Below, in pieces: positions 34,139-46,555 of a DNA stretch of 64,000 nt. Position 1 is the stretch's first letter. Every line of letters begins with the position of its first letter. The notes under the pieces were generated by a model that made no database searches, had not been told where the DNA came from, and saw only the letters and a program-made list of their open reading frames with translations. The stretch is taken from NCBI GenBank assembly GCA_949710005.1, contig OX453287.1, positions 19,493,017-19,557,016 on the forward strand, in the 5' to 3' direction. Source of the stretch: Ricordea florida. Taxonomy: Eukaryota; Cnidaria; Anthozoa; Corallimorpharia; Ricordeidae. Both the position numbers and the translations under genes were made by a program.

Positions 34139-35314
34139 CTAAGGCCGGGTCATCCCCGTATGAAATTCTTCCACGGCATTGTTCCTTCCCAAAACAAATC
34201 TCTTAATGGCGGCGCGAAATTGTCGGTTGATGCCGCTGTAAACGACGGGATTCGCAAACGAGTTGAGGTAACGAAGAAACAAGATAATGTAATTCACCAC
34301 ACGCATTGTGTTGCTCCAGCAAGCTGGACAGTATGTGTACACAAGTAGGAACACAAAATGCGGGCACCAACACACAATATGAGTTCCCATGATAATGGTT
34401 AGAGTTTTAGCGCCCTTCAGCTCGCGTTTCATTCTGTTCTTAACGTGATTGTTAACTACATGCTCATTAGGCATATTAAGTGATTCGATTCTTCTTGCGT
34501 GCGCGAGGGCAACGAGGAAAATCTTCCAATAAGCGGTAACCATTACTCCCACGGGAAAGACAAAGCTCGCGAAAGTGACAAAAGTCAAATATTCGCGGCT
34601 CATGAAGAAGCACGAGTAGGAAGATGCCACAGGGTTCCTACTGGCGACAAGGTCGGGAATTGCCGTGGCTGACACGATTGCCGAGTACGTCCAGATTAAT
34701 GCCATGCACAGAACGGCTTTACGGTGTGTAGCTATGGAGTGATATTGAAGCGAGTATACAACCGCCACGTAACGTTCAAGACTGATTAACGAAAGACTCA
34801 GGATCGACGCTGTTCCACAACCAATGTCCAACACGAGCTCCCATTGGCACAAGTCAGTGTTATTGGTCAATAACTGGGCGACAAATAACGGTATCAGTAT
34901 TGCTGCAATGAAAATATCCGCAGCTGCCAAGTTGATCACAAAATAATGCCTTATGAGTCTGAGATCTCTGTAAAAAGAGAAAACTAGGCACACCATGGAA
35001 TTGGTTCCGATCGACATAACTGCGATGAAAACAAGGGAAATAACCAACGCTATTGTAGAGGATGTGATGGTAGTAATGTCCTCTGAATCTGACGGGGGGG
35101 TCTCTTTGTCGAGGCACATCTGAAGCCAGTACCTCCAGCAGTCATCATTGAAATCAGGCTCCGTCACATTATTTTCCATGTCTTTTTCAGTGCAGTTTTC
35201 TCGCAAAGCTCTGCATTCGTCGCTGGGTTGGTCGGCCATTTTCGATCCAAGAGAATTTCGAACAGGGTAAAACGATGGCAAACTTTTTTCACAGATTGTC
35301 CCGACTGAATTCAC
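34139..35314 (-). CDS. Class A GPCR, biogenic-amine-receptor-like, intronless
   Basis: A 391-codon frame with seven membrane helices. The N-terminal tail of about 80 residues has NCT and NVT glycosylation sites. Hallmarks are IGTNSM with N1.50, NLAAAD with D2.50, ERY at the end of helix 3, W4.50 in LIWTYS, P5.50, CWCP in helix 6 and NPVVY in helix 7. Counting back 18 residues from the arginine of ERY gives an aspartate (VLDIGCGTAS), the D3.32 that binds amines. S5.46 and Y7.43 are also present. These support an amine-type receptor, although cnidarians have large receptor expansions and the ligand is not determined. It should couple to G proteins at the plasma membrane. A later start at MADQPSDE (35239) is possible. 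Confidence 0.85.
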   Translation of the reverse strand: MNSVGTICEKSLPSFYPVRNSLGSKMADQPSDECRALRENCTEKDMENNVTEPDFNDDCWRYWLQMCLDKETPPSDSEDITTITSSTIALVISLVFIAVMSIGTNSMVCLVFSFYRDLRLIRHYFVINLAAADIFIAAILIPLFVAQLLTNNTDLCQWELVLDIGCGTASILSLSLISLERYVAVVYSLQYHSIATHRKAVLCMALIWTYSAIVSATAIPDLVASRNPVASSYSCFFMSREYLTFVTFASFVFPVGVMVTAYWKIFLVALAHARRIESLNMPNEHVVNNHVKNRMKRELKGAKTLTIIMGTHIVCWCPHFVFLLVYTYCPACWSNTMRVVNYIILFLRYLNSFANPVVYSGINRQFRAAIKRFVLGRNNAVEEFHTGMTRP

Positions 35315-36669
35315 TAATAGCCCGGCCTCGGATACGAAACCAGTGAATGAATGTCAAACGCTCACGTCTGAGCCTTTAAGACAGTTATCGGTAAAAATAA
35401 ATGAAGTAATTAAGGGCCGACCAATGCCGTTGATTCAGCTGCTTGGCACGCAGAAGAAAAACCTTCGATTTAAGTGGTCGAAGCGACTTTTTCTAGAAAC
35501 TTGTCACTTCTGGGTGATCGATCTGTCAGTCGCCAATTTAAACATCCGTCCATCCCCATAATAATCAGAACATCGGAGATTCGTCCAAAGATGATTTCAA
35601 TTTTCATCTGAAGATTGTTTTTTAGTTATTAATTTAACTTCAAGGGTTCTGTGAATTTAGCGCCGTATACCGTTTTGTTGTTTACAATCCTTAGAAGGTT
35701 CTCTTTGTACTTTTGTGCATTTTGAAGAAGTATTTTATATTTTTTAGGAACTCAAATCATCGCCCCGAACAGGATGCCATTAAATTTGAAGTAATATTGT
35801 GTATGACTTTTACATCTCATTTAGACACACAATCAAGTCGACAGTGGGATGAGAAATGTGATCCGACTTGCGAAATAATTTCAGATTAGTTTAATTCTCA
35901 AAGTTAAAGTAAACAGTTCAATAATTAAGATGCTATTGGAAAGTCATAACAAAAGCCTGAATAAGAATTACTAACAACTTTCAAAAACAAAACGTATGCA
36001 ATGCCCCCCTAATGGACATTTTTCACAGTCCCATCAATTGATTTACTTAATCACAATTTTCAAAGCTACAGAATTGAAAGTTTGATACCGTTTACTGAGA
36101 GCATTTTGGGTAGAAGCAATTTCCCCCATCTTTTTGTGGTTTGTGGCAGCTGACGCAGAAAAGAATCCTTAAACAATCTAAAATTTCTCTCTTTTGTATC
36201 TGAATAGTTAGGTTATAAAGGTTACACTTTCCGCTGACGCGCAAGACTTTCTAACAGCTTTAAAGTTTACACCGTATGGAAAAAACTAAGTAAGCAAAAG
36301 TGCGCTTTATATCACAGGAGATGCTTTTCTAAAAAAAAACTTTTATGGCGGCACAGTTCAAAAGCAATCGCAATGACGATAAGAAGAGACTTTTTTTTGG
36401 CAACGGTTGTGAGGGATTGATTGAACGCCCGTTGTTGCGGTATCAAGTTCGCTTACAATTAAATATGACGATTCAATCTTTTTGCAAAGAACCAAAAATG
36501 CGAGAGCTAAACGGTAGTAGTCTTTGTTTGTAGAACCGATTTACATCAAGTTGCAGTTTGTTCTCCCTTCCGACCCAAAAGTTCAAAGCACACCGCAGAA
36601 CAGTATTGCCCAATACATTTTCACGGTGCCATCAGAATTAATCATGCTTTCATCACAAACGAAAACCTT
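35315..36669. other. Intergenic, no gene recognised
   Basis: Upstream region of the GPCR. AT-rich sequence with scattered short open frames, none with a recognisable domain. No strong repeat structure was noticed. Confidence 0.4.
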
Positions 36670-37400
36670 AGAAAAGTCCTGATAGTAAAATAAACAGTAC
36701 CACAATACAGTGATTTGTACCCTCCTAAAGAATGTTGAAACTGTATGGTTTCAACCACAAACAAAAGGTAGGTGCGACAGTACACCATTCAGAATGTTTC
36801 CAACGAATTGGAACACTGCATAGCCTTCATTAACAGTTGAAAAAGTTAGAACCACACTTTATAAGAACATCTTTACAGTACAGTACTGTTCAGTAGCTTT
36901 CCAAAGAGCGAATACACTGCATGGTTTGATCCACAGATGAAGATGTTAGAACAACACTGTATAGTAAATCAAACAGTACTACAGTACAGTACTGTTTAGT
37001 AGCTTTCCAAAGAATGGTCACACTGCATGGTTTGATCCACAGATGAAAAAGTTAAAACCGCAATGTATAGTAAAACAAACAGTACCACAGTACAGTACTG
37101 TTCAGTAGCTTTACAAAGAATGGTCACCCTACATGGTTTGATTCACAAATAAAAAAGTTAGAACCATACTGTAGAGTAAAAAGTTAAAACCACAATGTAT
37201 AGTAAAACAAACAGTACCACGGTACAGTACTGTTCATTAGCTTTCCAAAGAATGGTCACACTGCATGGTTTGATCCAAAGATGAAAAAGTCGACCGCATT
37301 GTATAATAAAGCAAAACAGTGTCAGAGTATAGCGCTGTTCAAAAGATTTTAAATGAATGGTCAAACTGTTTGCCTTGAAAGGACACACAGTTAAAGGATG
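36670..37400 (+). repeat. Intergenic array of the 115-140 bp satellite
   Basis: About six units with TAGTAAAACAAACAGTACCA, CAGTACTGTTCAGTAGCTTT and GGTTTGATCCACAGATGAA landmarks, most diverged at the edges. Same strand orientation as the TTC14 array. Confidence 0.85.
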
Positions 37401-38157
37401 GCAGAAAATTATTTTATTGTATGGTTATCCAAGCACCACAAGTACGTGTTGAAAATGTGGCATACCCAACTCTCAGATTGTAAACAGAGTCAGTGTTTTC
37501 TCTAGGGAAACCTGAGAGTTAGTCAGTACACACAATACAATTTTTTTGTTGGACTTTCCAGTTTGTCTTTACTGTACTTGTTCTTCAGGCTCCTTGCAAC
37601 TGCGATGATGTTACGCGGGTCATGCCTTTTACAGTTTAAAACGTCCTTGCTTAAGTTCTTTCACAAATCCTTGTTAAAGCCAAGAGACGAAACTTCACAT
37701 TAAACTAGGAAGAAACTGGCAGTTTGTATGAATTGTAACTTTTAATGCCAACCGTTTTCCCCATTGATAGTGGTATCCTGTCCGTAAAACCTTCAAATTT
37801 CCTTTGTAAACACTTCCTCATTCCTGCTTATCATGACCAAAATGGCTAGAAGACAAGATTGTTTAATTTGGACTTTAAAAGCAATGTATTCTTTGAACCA
37901 GCAAATTGACGAGAGAGGAGATCTGCCGGAGTTGACAAGATCAATTAAGCATTCAAAACGAATGCTATGGGCCAATTTAGTTGGGATCTGTGGTTCTGGT
38001 ATTACGTATAAAGCTATCTTTATACCAAATGCAATGTTTTATTATTTGTTTTGAATTAGACAACTAGGCAAGTCTCCCACAAAAGAAAGCAATAATACGA
38101 AAATGAGAAAATAAGATATTGGAAAACCTGGTTAAGGATGAGGTGGACGAAGGACTT
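37401..38157. other. Intergenic, no gene recognised
   Basis: Contains a small imperfect hairpin near 37458-37530 (AACTCTCAGATTG facing AACCTGAGAGTT) and an open frame at 37833-38054 without recognisable domains. Nothing else was seen. Confidence 0.35.
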
Positions 38158-38443
38158 AAACGGACCATTAGAAAAGTGATGAGGGGGGGGGGGGAGGTGG
38201 GGAGAAAACCATCATGCAATGGAAAATGCCAAGGAAAAAAATTCATGCAAAGAAGAAGGTAAAAAAAAAATTCATGCAGAAGGAAGGTCCAATTGTGACT
38301 TTTTCACACGTAGTAAAAAAAATTCGTGCAGAGGGGTTCACCTGAAAAAAAATTCCTGCACAAGCAGTGAGCGAAAAAAAAAATTCGTGCAAGCTGAAAA
38401 TTCCCCACCCCCCACCCCCATCACGTTTCTAATGGTCCGTCCC
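38158..38443. mobile_element. MITE with GGGACGGACCATT ends (family C, copy 2)
   Basis: Same structure as 27322-27610, with the right end TTTCTAATGGTCCGTCCC. TAAA-type bases adjoin both ends (left ..TTAAA, right TAAAC). Confidence 0.75.
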
Positions 38444-40730
38444 TAAACAAAGGTGGAAACAATGCGAACTTCAACAAGCTTAAAGGTTAATTTTGGGAAG
38501 CAATGCGGGGAAAAATCAAATCAAACAGGACCAAAATGGGACTGGTAAGAGGAAAGTGGCTAGATAGCTGGACAAAACACCCGCTCTCAACCAGCAAAGA
38601 ACTGAATAATCGACCAGCCAAAGGACAAAGTTTTTCCGGGGGGACACAGAGTGCATGGCTAACCAAAAAAATTAATTCCACAACCGTGGAGCTTTAACTA
38701 GCAATCATTGATGTGTTAGGATATGGTTTTGACGTAGAATATAAAAGATAAAGACAGTTTACTCCTACGCTTTGTAAACGAATTTCATCCCGTCACGTTT
38801 TCCGCCAAAGTGAATTACCGCAATATGCCAAAAGAAAGGCTGATGACTTATTCATTTTAATTCACATCATGTCAAAACTGTGTTTACCTTGGTTACCACT
38901 CAGTCATTATATTTCCGAGGCTACTCCAAGCAAACTCACCTAATGCCCTTAGAGAGTAGTGGGAAGATCCTCTCAAAAGGACAACGACAAACATAGTGTA
39001 GAATTTCAGGCCAACTAATTTGCTTTTCGTTCCTAACAGTCAAAACTTGAGACGTTTTTCCGAGTTCAGATGCCATTGTGCCGTCAAACAAGGACTCCCA
39101 CAAACGGAGTAGTTTTGTTGAAAGATTGCAAATGCATTTTGTTGAAAGAGAAAGACTCCGTTTTCCTGATGCGATCTGAATTTATAATTTGGATTACCGC
39201 GTGTGGTTCCTTAGTTTTTTTTTGTGGATATCAATTTAATAAAAAAAAATTTTCATCAGGTGCATGGCTGACTTTTGTAGTCATCCATCACGAACGAGGT
39301 CCGTCGAGCGTGAAACCCATCAATCCCCTGTATTCCTTCAGTTCGTTATTTATGTACTGTTTACTAAGCGAGCAGGAGTGCTTTATCAGATATAAAACAC
39401 AAGGCGTAGCGGAGTGTTTTATACTGGTAAAGCACGAAGTGCGAGTTTATTGAACGGCTTCAAAACCTTTTTATGTAGACCTATTCGTTATTACACTAAA
39501 CTTTGGATTTTGGTGTATTTTGACCAAGAAAATTTAAGTTAAATGTTAGCCGTGTCTATATCCGATATAAAGACGCTCACTGAACATTAATTTCCTTTGT
39601 ATTTTCCTTATGAATTATTAATGTATATTTGAATGACCAGTAGCATTCGTTTTGAATACATAATTGAAAGTCATGCGGTAAATCTCCCTTCTCATCGGTT
39701 TTTCAGGGTAATAGAATACGTTACTTTTACCGTCCAAATAAAACGGTTTCACTTTTTTTACGATTTTAGTGTCAGTCAGGTGTGAAATTTCGCAAAGAAG
39801 TTTACAAAGAAAAATTGAAGGTTTGATGAGCAGGACACCATTATTATGACCCAAAGTGAAACTAGGCTATCGTAGGTGCGCTACATTTATGAAACTGCAA
39901 AATAGTCGATTCTCTTTGAGAAGATTTATGAGTGTAGATCAACCATGCAGTAGACCTACATAAGTAACGCATGCAGACCATAATAGCCTGGATTTTAACA
40001 TATGGTTGAAGTAGCATCCATTGCTGTCAACTTACAAAATTAGGGCCCTACCGTCAGAAAATGGACTGTTAGTCAGGTACCATTAGGTCATTAGCAAACA
40101 ATAAGTAGAGACAATGATTGCGAGCGAGCACCTTCATGCATGTTCTTAGGCTATGGCTTGCAACACATCAAGTGATGGGGTTGCCTAGGTAACAGTAAGG
40201 AATGTCTCAACACCAGCTGTGCGTTTGGGTTTCTTGGTTTGAAGTTGTGGGTCTGGTTAACTCGCAATGATGAATCTCATTGGACACTCGACGGAGGCGG
40301 TATGTGTTTGATGTCTGCATAAGGGAATGTGTAATTATTACCAAGAGGGGGAATACTTACTACTTGTATCGGGAGTGGTGGGGTACGGTGGGGGGAGGAA
40401 GTTATTTTAGCTCAAATTGAAGAGGGGAGGTTTAACAAAATCATCCAAAATAATTAACCAATTTTACAGGAATGCAAATGCCCCATCCAGGGCACAAAAT
40501 AATCTAATTTAAATTATGTTTGCAAAACATTTTTAACTGCTTTCAAACCCCACAAAAGATTGGTTTGTTGCGTACGATACAAAAACTGTGAAACACCTGC
40601 CAACACCAAGTAACAGAAAAACCGTCGGACTTTGGAAAGAATTAGTTGCAGCTAAATGGTAAATGTTACCTGGCCTTGCCTTCGATACACGCATGGTATA
40701 AAGTACTTTAGAAACTGGACTAACACCAAG
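38444..40730. other. Intergenic, no gene recognised
   Basis: Unrecognised sequence with short open frames on both strands. A segment near 39340-39450 resembles the TATAAAACAC-type hairpin repeats seen near 45.9 kb. No domain or splice pattern supports a gene. Confidence 0.35.
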
Positions 40731-41290
40731 GGGGGGAGGGAGACAAGTAGACTTAGCCCTAGGGTAAGGGAGACAGGTAGACTTGGCCCGAGAGGGAGGG
40801 ACACAGGTAGAGTTGGCCCGAGAGGGAGGGAGACAGGTAGACTTGGCCCGAGGGGGGGGAGAAAGGTAGACTTGGCCCGAGGGGGAGGGAGACAGGTACA
40901 GTTGGCCCGAGGGGGAGGGAGACAGGTACAGTTGGCACGAAGGGGAGACAGGTAGAGTTGGCACGAGGGGGACGGAGACAGGTAGAGTTGGCCCGAGGGG
41001 GAGGGAGACAGGTAGAGTTGGCCCGAGGGGGAGACAGGTAGACTTGGCCCGAGGGGGAGGGAGACAGGTAGACTTGGCACGAGGGGGAGGGAGACAGGTA
41101 GAGTGGGCACGAGGGGGAGGGAGACAGGTAGAGTTGGTACGAAGGGGAGACAGGTAGAGTTGACCCGAGGGGGAGGGAGACAGGTAGAGTTGGCCCGAGG
41201 GGGAGGGAGACAGGAAGAGTTGGCCCGAGGGGGAGGGAGACAGATAGAGTTGGCACGAGGAGGAGGGACACAGGTAGAGTTGGCACGCGC
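40731..41290. repeat. 30-bp minisatellite, GAGACAGGTAGAGTTGGCCC type
   Basis: About 18 tandem 30-bp units built on GGGAGACAGGTAGAGTTGGC followed by CCGAGGGGGA, some shortened. Several long overlapping frames on both strands arise from the period of three times ten and are not genes. Confidence 0.9.
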
Positions 41291-41413
41291 AAATTATGGG
41301 TGGTTTACAATTTACAATAAGTTTCTGAAAATTCCGGTCGGAAAGTTACTGAAACACTAGTTTCCTGGACGTTCCGGTACAAATTTGCCGGGGCCAGCGG
41401 AACGTCTACTAAA

Positions 41414-41661
41414 GCCTGGTTTTCACTACGACGCAAGCACAAGGATTAGCAGAGAACAAGGGAAAACACAAAGGGATGAAGTCAAACATATGACACAAGA
41501 CATCGACATAAGCATAAGACATCGATATAAGACCAAGCATAAGCAAAGTAAAGACAATGGAACAAACAAAAAAAACACTGTCCTTTTGTCTTGTAAAGCC
41601 CCACAGGACACGTTTTCTTTGTTTTTATTTGCTTACGCTTGCGTCGTAGTGAAAACCAGGC
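41414..41661. mobile_element. MITE with GCCTGGTTTTCACTACGACG ends
   Basis: 25-bp inverted ends (GCCTGGTTTTCACTACGACG plus CAAGC) bound about 250 bp containing repeated CATAAG and GACATCGA motifs. No coding content. The target duplication is unclear. Confidence 0.75.
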
Positions 41662-42465
41662 GTAACGTACTCCTTTTTCCCATCGGAATGTTCCGAAACT
41701 AAATTTTGTAATCTATTTCCTTTTAAGTCATCTACTTTTTGATCATGTGTCAGTTCTAGATTCCCCCAAAACAGGAGTGTTTTGCAAATATATACCATTT
41801 GCCGAAAACGTACGCTAACCAGTTTTCACGTGTAAATGATAAAAAGAATGCTTTACTTTTCGTTTCACCACCCCTTCACAGCCGACGCCCAATTTTTCAT
41901 ACTGAAGCTTTGCATGGCTTCCTGTTGTTTTAACTTCCTCATAATGCGGTCCTGAGTGAGCTAAGTTCGTCAAGTTGCTAGCTTTATTAAATTACTGAGC
42001 GAAAACCTCTATGACCTGGTAGAATCTTTAAATAATAAACTACATTGCAATTCAAGGAAAAAAGAAAAAAAAAGAACATCGCAATTTAATATCACTTTAA
42101 AGCTGGTTAGTATAAATACTCAGGTGATTATACAAAATCACGCGCTCTGATTGGATTATCAGCCGATAATCACTTCCACGAACAAAATGGCTGCCAGTCG
42201 TTCGCGCGCTTTTGATGGAATAAATTTTTTTTCGCGTTGTACAATGCTTTTCCTTTTCTTTTCTTGAAATAATCACCTGTGTATTTATACTACTAGAAAT
42301 ACGACTCCCGCAAAAACCTCGCGAAGCTAGTTTTTGAAGAAGTCACAATACTTTTATGTTTCATTTTTTTATATATATATATATATATTTTTTTTTATAT
42401 CAGCGTAATCCCCATTATTTTATTTCTTATGCTGTGTTTGGTACACAATTAGTGACACCTGTTGG
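41662..42465. other. Intergenic with partial GTGATTATCGG-family MITE
   Basis: 42118-42290 matches the half of the MITE at 59363-59675 that carries ACAAAATCACGCGCT and CAAAATGGCTGCCAGTCG. An AT run follows at 42370-42400. The rest is unrecognised. Confidence 0.5.
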
Positions 42466-42641
42466 AATAGCCCATTTCCGAGTTGCTACATGCCTCAGTT
42501 TCATAGCGAGTCCAGGTGCAAGACCATTCAAATGGAATGATAGAGTATTCTTATGCAAATTAAACTCATTTCCATTTGAATGGTCTTGCACCTGGACTCG
42601 CTATGAAACTGAGGCATGTAGCAACTCGGAAATGGGCTATT
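42466..42641. repeat. Near-perfect palindrome with 70-bp arms
   Basis: The left arm starts AATAGCCCATTTCCGAGTTG and the right arm ends with its complement CAACTCGGAAATGGGCTATT. The loop is about 34 bp. Arms are almost identical, so the insertion or inversion is recent. Confidence 0.8.
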
Positions 42642-44219
42642 ACATGATCAGTATACCGCTCAACACAGTGCTTAAAAATGGACCTTCATTTAGCTCTTTC
42701 ACTGCCACTGAGATTGCACGAGAGGGAATAGAAGTGAAATTATTTGTTATCTTGACAGGGAATACAGAGTCGATGAAGTATCACAATAATATTCACTTAA
42801 CACAAATTGAAAATGATTGTAAATCTTTTGCAGGTGAAATCTTGAAGAGTTGATATGAATGCTTGTGTTTACCACGGTGTAAAAACCTGTTTTTTTTTTC
42901 TTTAGTTTTATTTTCTTAGTCTCTACTGCTTTGTCTTCTTTGTTGTACATCACTTTTAAACACAATATGTTCTTACTCTGAGGATGACTTGAATGCTCCA
43001 ATTATTTTTTGTTTATGTTTTTTGGTTATAATTGCAAGAAATTCATTGTAAGAAAAATCTTCTGATTAGATATTTTATTGTCTACTGCAGTCATTATTTC
43101 ATTCCCGGGTAACCACAATTGAGAGCATTATGAATAGTGCATGTGTTAATTTGTGTACTCTTTTCAGTTGCAATGGTACCCCCAGTGGTAGATAGAAAAA
43201 TTCCTCTTCCCTCAAAAGAGATGCCATATCAACAGAAGTGTGAGATACAATGTCATTACATAAAAAAATTGGGGGTAAAACAATTGGATTCTACAAAAAC
43301 TTTAAATAAAGGTTTGGTAATAGTGAGTGCCGACTGTATAGTATGTGGTTGTGCTATTTTTAGGTCATATCATAAAAACAATACATGTAAGAAAGAGTTA
43401 TTGAAATCTTAATATGTTGAAAAAGATTGCTGCACTACGTACTCTTGTAAAAAAAATAATGTGAAATCAACATCAATCAGTGAAAAGTATATACCACATG
43501 AAAGTTTAATTGTGCTGTTACAGAAACAGGCAAAATATCCATACCCAACCACAAGAAGATTATATTATTTTGAATATATGCAAATTTCTATTATAAAAAC
43601 TGCAGAAGAAAGATTTAATATAAGGATGGTATTTCATCGAAAAAGTCATGGCAGCCAGAGGTATTGAACTGTAGCCAATGACATATAGTAACCAGAAGCA
43701 CTATCATTATATTATTATCATTATTATTATCATTACTATTATTATTACTGGTATTACGGCCAGACTTTAACTGTTCGTAAAGCGAGTGTGAATATTTCGA
43801 CCAAAGTAGTTGCCTAACGCACTGCCACACAACTTCTAAAAACAACCCAGCCAAACTGTCACAATCTGGATTTTAATGCTCATCTTGTGTGACCATGTGG
43901 TCGACTGAAATTACAAGCATAACGTAGACCATATGACTAAGGTTACTAGAATATCCCAAAAACTACCAAACTTACAATCTATTGAACAGAACAAAGTAGC
44001 TATAATGACGACAAGTCTGGTGTAAAGAAAACTGAAAATTCGTACATACCAACGTTCCCGGTATAACTCACACCACGGAATATCTTGATCGTGCTTAACT
44101 CAACTTGCGAGGTCTCTACTGAACTAAGTGGTGTCATGTTCGTGAACCTTGTACTTAATCGCTTAATAATTAACTGGGTGCGTACCGCGTGGCTTGCACG
44201 CCAGCGGTAACAACTGGTA
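42642..44219. other. Unrecognised region with decayed-looking open frames
   Basis: Plus-strand frames continue past the palindrome to 42853 (ending GEILKS) and at 43137-43412 and 43461-43667. Cysteine-containing text such as DCIVCGCAIF occurs, but no family was recognised. They may be remains of one interrupted protein gene or chance. An ATT-rich microsatellite lies at 43705-43755. Confidence 0.25.
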
Positions 44220-45103
44220 TTGATATTATTATTATTATTATTGTTATATTTAAGTTAAACATAATATATTTTTATGGGGTGGGATGCATGTCCTAATCTT
44301 GGTAAAGGTATTGTTTCTCTACTACTACAAGCAATACAAAAATCTTCTTAATAGGCTTTCCATCAGAGGTGGTAGTAATCAAAATAGCTCCAAACAATAC
44401 CATTTCTTCTTAAAGGCTTAGAATCTAGTGCAGTCATTTGTCTATAAAGTTTGAGTGGAAAATCATTATTGAAAGCATAGGGCATTTAGGAAACTTGAAA
44501 CACTTGTTACGGCATACAGCACACTTGCAATGAATATATGAGAAAGTTCATAAACATTTTGGCATTACAAAATTTATTTTCTTCTTTATAAAGTTTTTCC
44601 AATGTAAAAGGTTAATTGCATGTTGTGGTTGTTATGAAATATTGATATTTGACATCATAAAAATAAATTAAACAGCAGAAAGTTACAAAGTTAATATGTT
44701 ATGTCTAACTTTGCAAATTAAGGCTTGAATGAACATTTCATTTGTGGAAAAATGGCAGAGGTTCTAGATAGCAATATTATCGGGATTATAGCAATATTAT
44801 ACTTTGTACAGGATCCTGTCGAAGTTCTTGATTTCCCCCTCCTTGAAGGGGACACAGAGCAAGCAAAGTTGAGAAATCCCCCCTACCAGATGGGGATCAT
44901 ATTGAACAGCATCAAACCACAGTAAAAATAAAAGGAAAAACAAAAGTCCAATGTTAGTCAATTGTCTTCCATTGTAACATCTGAAGCAGCAAATATAAGG
45001 AATAACACGATGGAAATGGATTTACATAACAATACCTGAGCTCACGCAGTCCGCCATTTTCCACGAGGAGAAGGTAAACCCGCGTTCTTCTGTACAGTGG
45101 TCT
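44220..45103. other. Intergenic, no gene recognised
   Basis: Begins with a short ATT microsatellite. The rest is AT-rich sequence with one short open frame (44725-44925, MNEHFICGKMAEVLD) of unknown meaning. Confidence 0.3.
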
Positions 45104-45691
45104 TTATGTCGTTGATGTAAGACCACTTGAAATTGACCTATTTCTTTTACGAAGTCCCCTGTTTTCCCCGGGTTGCAGGGCTTTCAGAAACCAAACCTCC
45201 CTCATTTCCCCCACATGCAGGGTAAAATGATCGTTCAAACCCCCGTATAAGTCCCCATACAAAGCTGTATTTGCCCGGGGTCCCCCCCCCAGGGGATGGC
45301 CGATGATACGTGCATAAGTCGTTTTGCTAAATGTAGTACGCCAATATATTTCGTTATGTAATCGTTCACTCATGTCTATCAATAAGACATTCAAATTCAA
45401 AACTAACTTGGTTGAATTCCTGATCCTTTTCCTTGCTATTTCGTTTGCCTTTTTTCTGGAGCGAGCAGTTGTTGTCTTTGCTGCGATGTCTGTCGTTATT
45501 CTACCTGCTGTCGTTTCTCTATCCCTGCTTTGAGTTGTGCTTTCCTTGTGTTGATTTTCACGGTATTCGAATTTACAAACGATTCTTTCAATAATTTTTA
45601 CTCGGCGACGATCTCGTGCTGATCTTTCTTGAATATCTCGGAGATCATCTTGTTGGGATGTACTTCCAGGACGAGTGAAATCGGTTTCCAC
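45104..45691 (-). CDS. Unrecognised basic ORF, 195 codons
   Basis: A minus-strand frame starting METDFTRPGSTSQQDD. The middle is rich in R, K, T and E, and the last third contains ARIIGHPLGGGPRANTALYG. No domain was recognised. It lies among repeats and may be part of a transposon or a chance frame. Confidence 0.2.
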   Translation of the reverse strand: METDFTRPGSTSQQDDLRDIQERSARDRRRVKIIERIVCKFEYRENQHKESTTQSRDRETTAGRITTDIAAKTTTARSRKKANEIARKRIRNSTKLVLNLNVLLIDMSERLHNEIYWRTTFSKTTYARIIGHPLGGGPRANTALYGDLYGGLNDHFTLHVGEMREVWFLKALQPGENRGLRKRNRSISSGLTSTT

Positions 45692-45803
45692 AAAATTTAC
45701 ATTACTTTCAAAAAGGCATCACCGAATTCCCAATGGCGGAAATTCAGCAGTTCTCAAGTGCGCTACTATTGCCAGGTAACCTGGCCTGCGAACGGACACC
45801 TTT

Positions 45804-45841
<38 letters not shown>

Positions 45842-45847
<6 letters not shown>

Positions 45848-46288
45848 ATATAGCTACGTTCTTACGCGCGCCCTGATTGGTCAAAAACCTATGTTTTATC
45901 AGAGTATAAAACAGAAAAAGCGTGTTTTATTGTTTTTCGCCACATTACCTTCACTCGATAATTCTCTAAGAGATGGCGAAAAACATTTTTCTTTGAAGAA
46001 ATTCATGATGGAATTCTCTGCGAAGCAGCAGAAAGTTTTGAAGCTGAGAATAATAAAACAAATAAAGAAGAAGAAGCGAAAAAAGTCGCGAATTTGGTAT
46101 TAATTGGCGTCGGTTTGTCGATCTGTGTGCTTTGTTGTTTCTATTCGCGGCATGTAAAATCTATATCATAAAGCGAATAAAGAAGCCTAAGCCGTGTATT
46201 ACACTGTGATTAAAACACTCCAGGCATTTGAGAACACTCGAGAAATGTAGAAAACACTCGCCTGCGGCTCTTCTTAGATTTTAGAGTT
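45842..46288. mobile_element. MITE-like element abutting the Penelope fragment
   Basis: Starts after an AT microsatellite (45807-45842) with ACGCGCGCCCTGATTGGTCA and ends near AACACTCGCCTGCGGCTC, motifs also found in the element at 60110-60475. It joins directly to the Penelope-like coding remnant. Boundaries are approximate. Confidence 0.45.
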
Positions 46289-46291
46289 AGA

Positions 46292-46555
46292 TTTCGCAAC
46301 CACAAGTCTGCCATGCGGACCAAGAAAAAGACTTGTGAGGTAGCGGTTCATTTCAACAGAACACCGCACGACTTAAACGATTTTTCTTTCCAGTGTATTG
46401 ATCAAGTGCAGATAAATGCAAACAATACAAGTAACATCGAAAAGCTTTTAATCACTAAAGAGGCATATTGGAGCGCACAGTTGTTCTCTCTGGCACCTTT
46501 TGGCTTGAATAAACGTCAGGAATTCCACTCGAAAAAAAGAATAAACTACAACTAG
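46292..46555 (+). pseudogene. C-terminal remnant of Penelope-like element (GIY-YIG endonuclease end)
   Basis: In frame from FRNHKSAMRTKKK through VAVHFNRTPHDLNDF, KEAYWSAQLFSLAPFGLNK to a stop at 46555. The order basic loop, HFN, a central hydrophobic strand, EAYW..L and PFGLN matches the C-terminal part of the GIY-YIG endonuclease domain of Penelope-like retroelements. The reverse transcriptase is absent; the left side is cut by another element. A hammerhead-like motif lies 550 bp downstream on the same strand, which supports the assignment. Confidence 0.5.

Noticed and set aside
40533..41360. Proline/serine-rich and glycine/arginine-rich ORFs
   Set aside because: They are translations of the 30-bp tandem repeat in several frames, with no non-repeat coding sequence.
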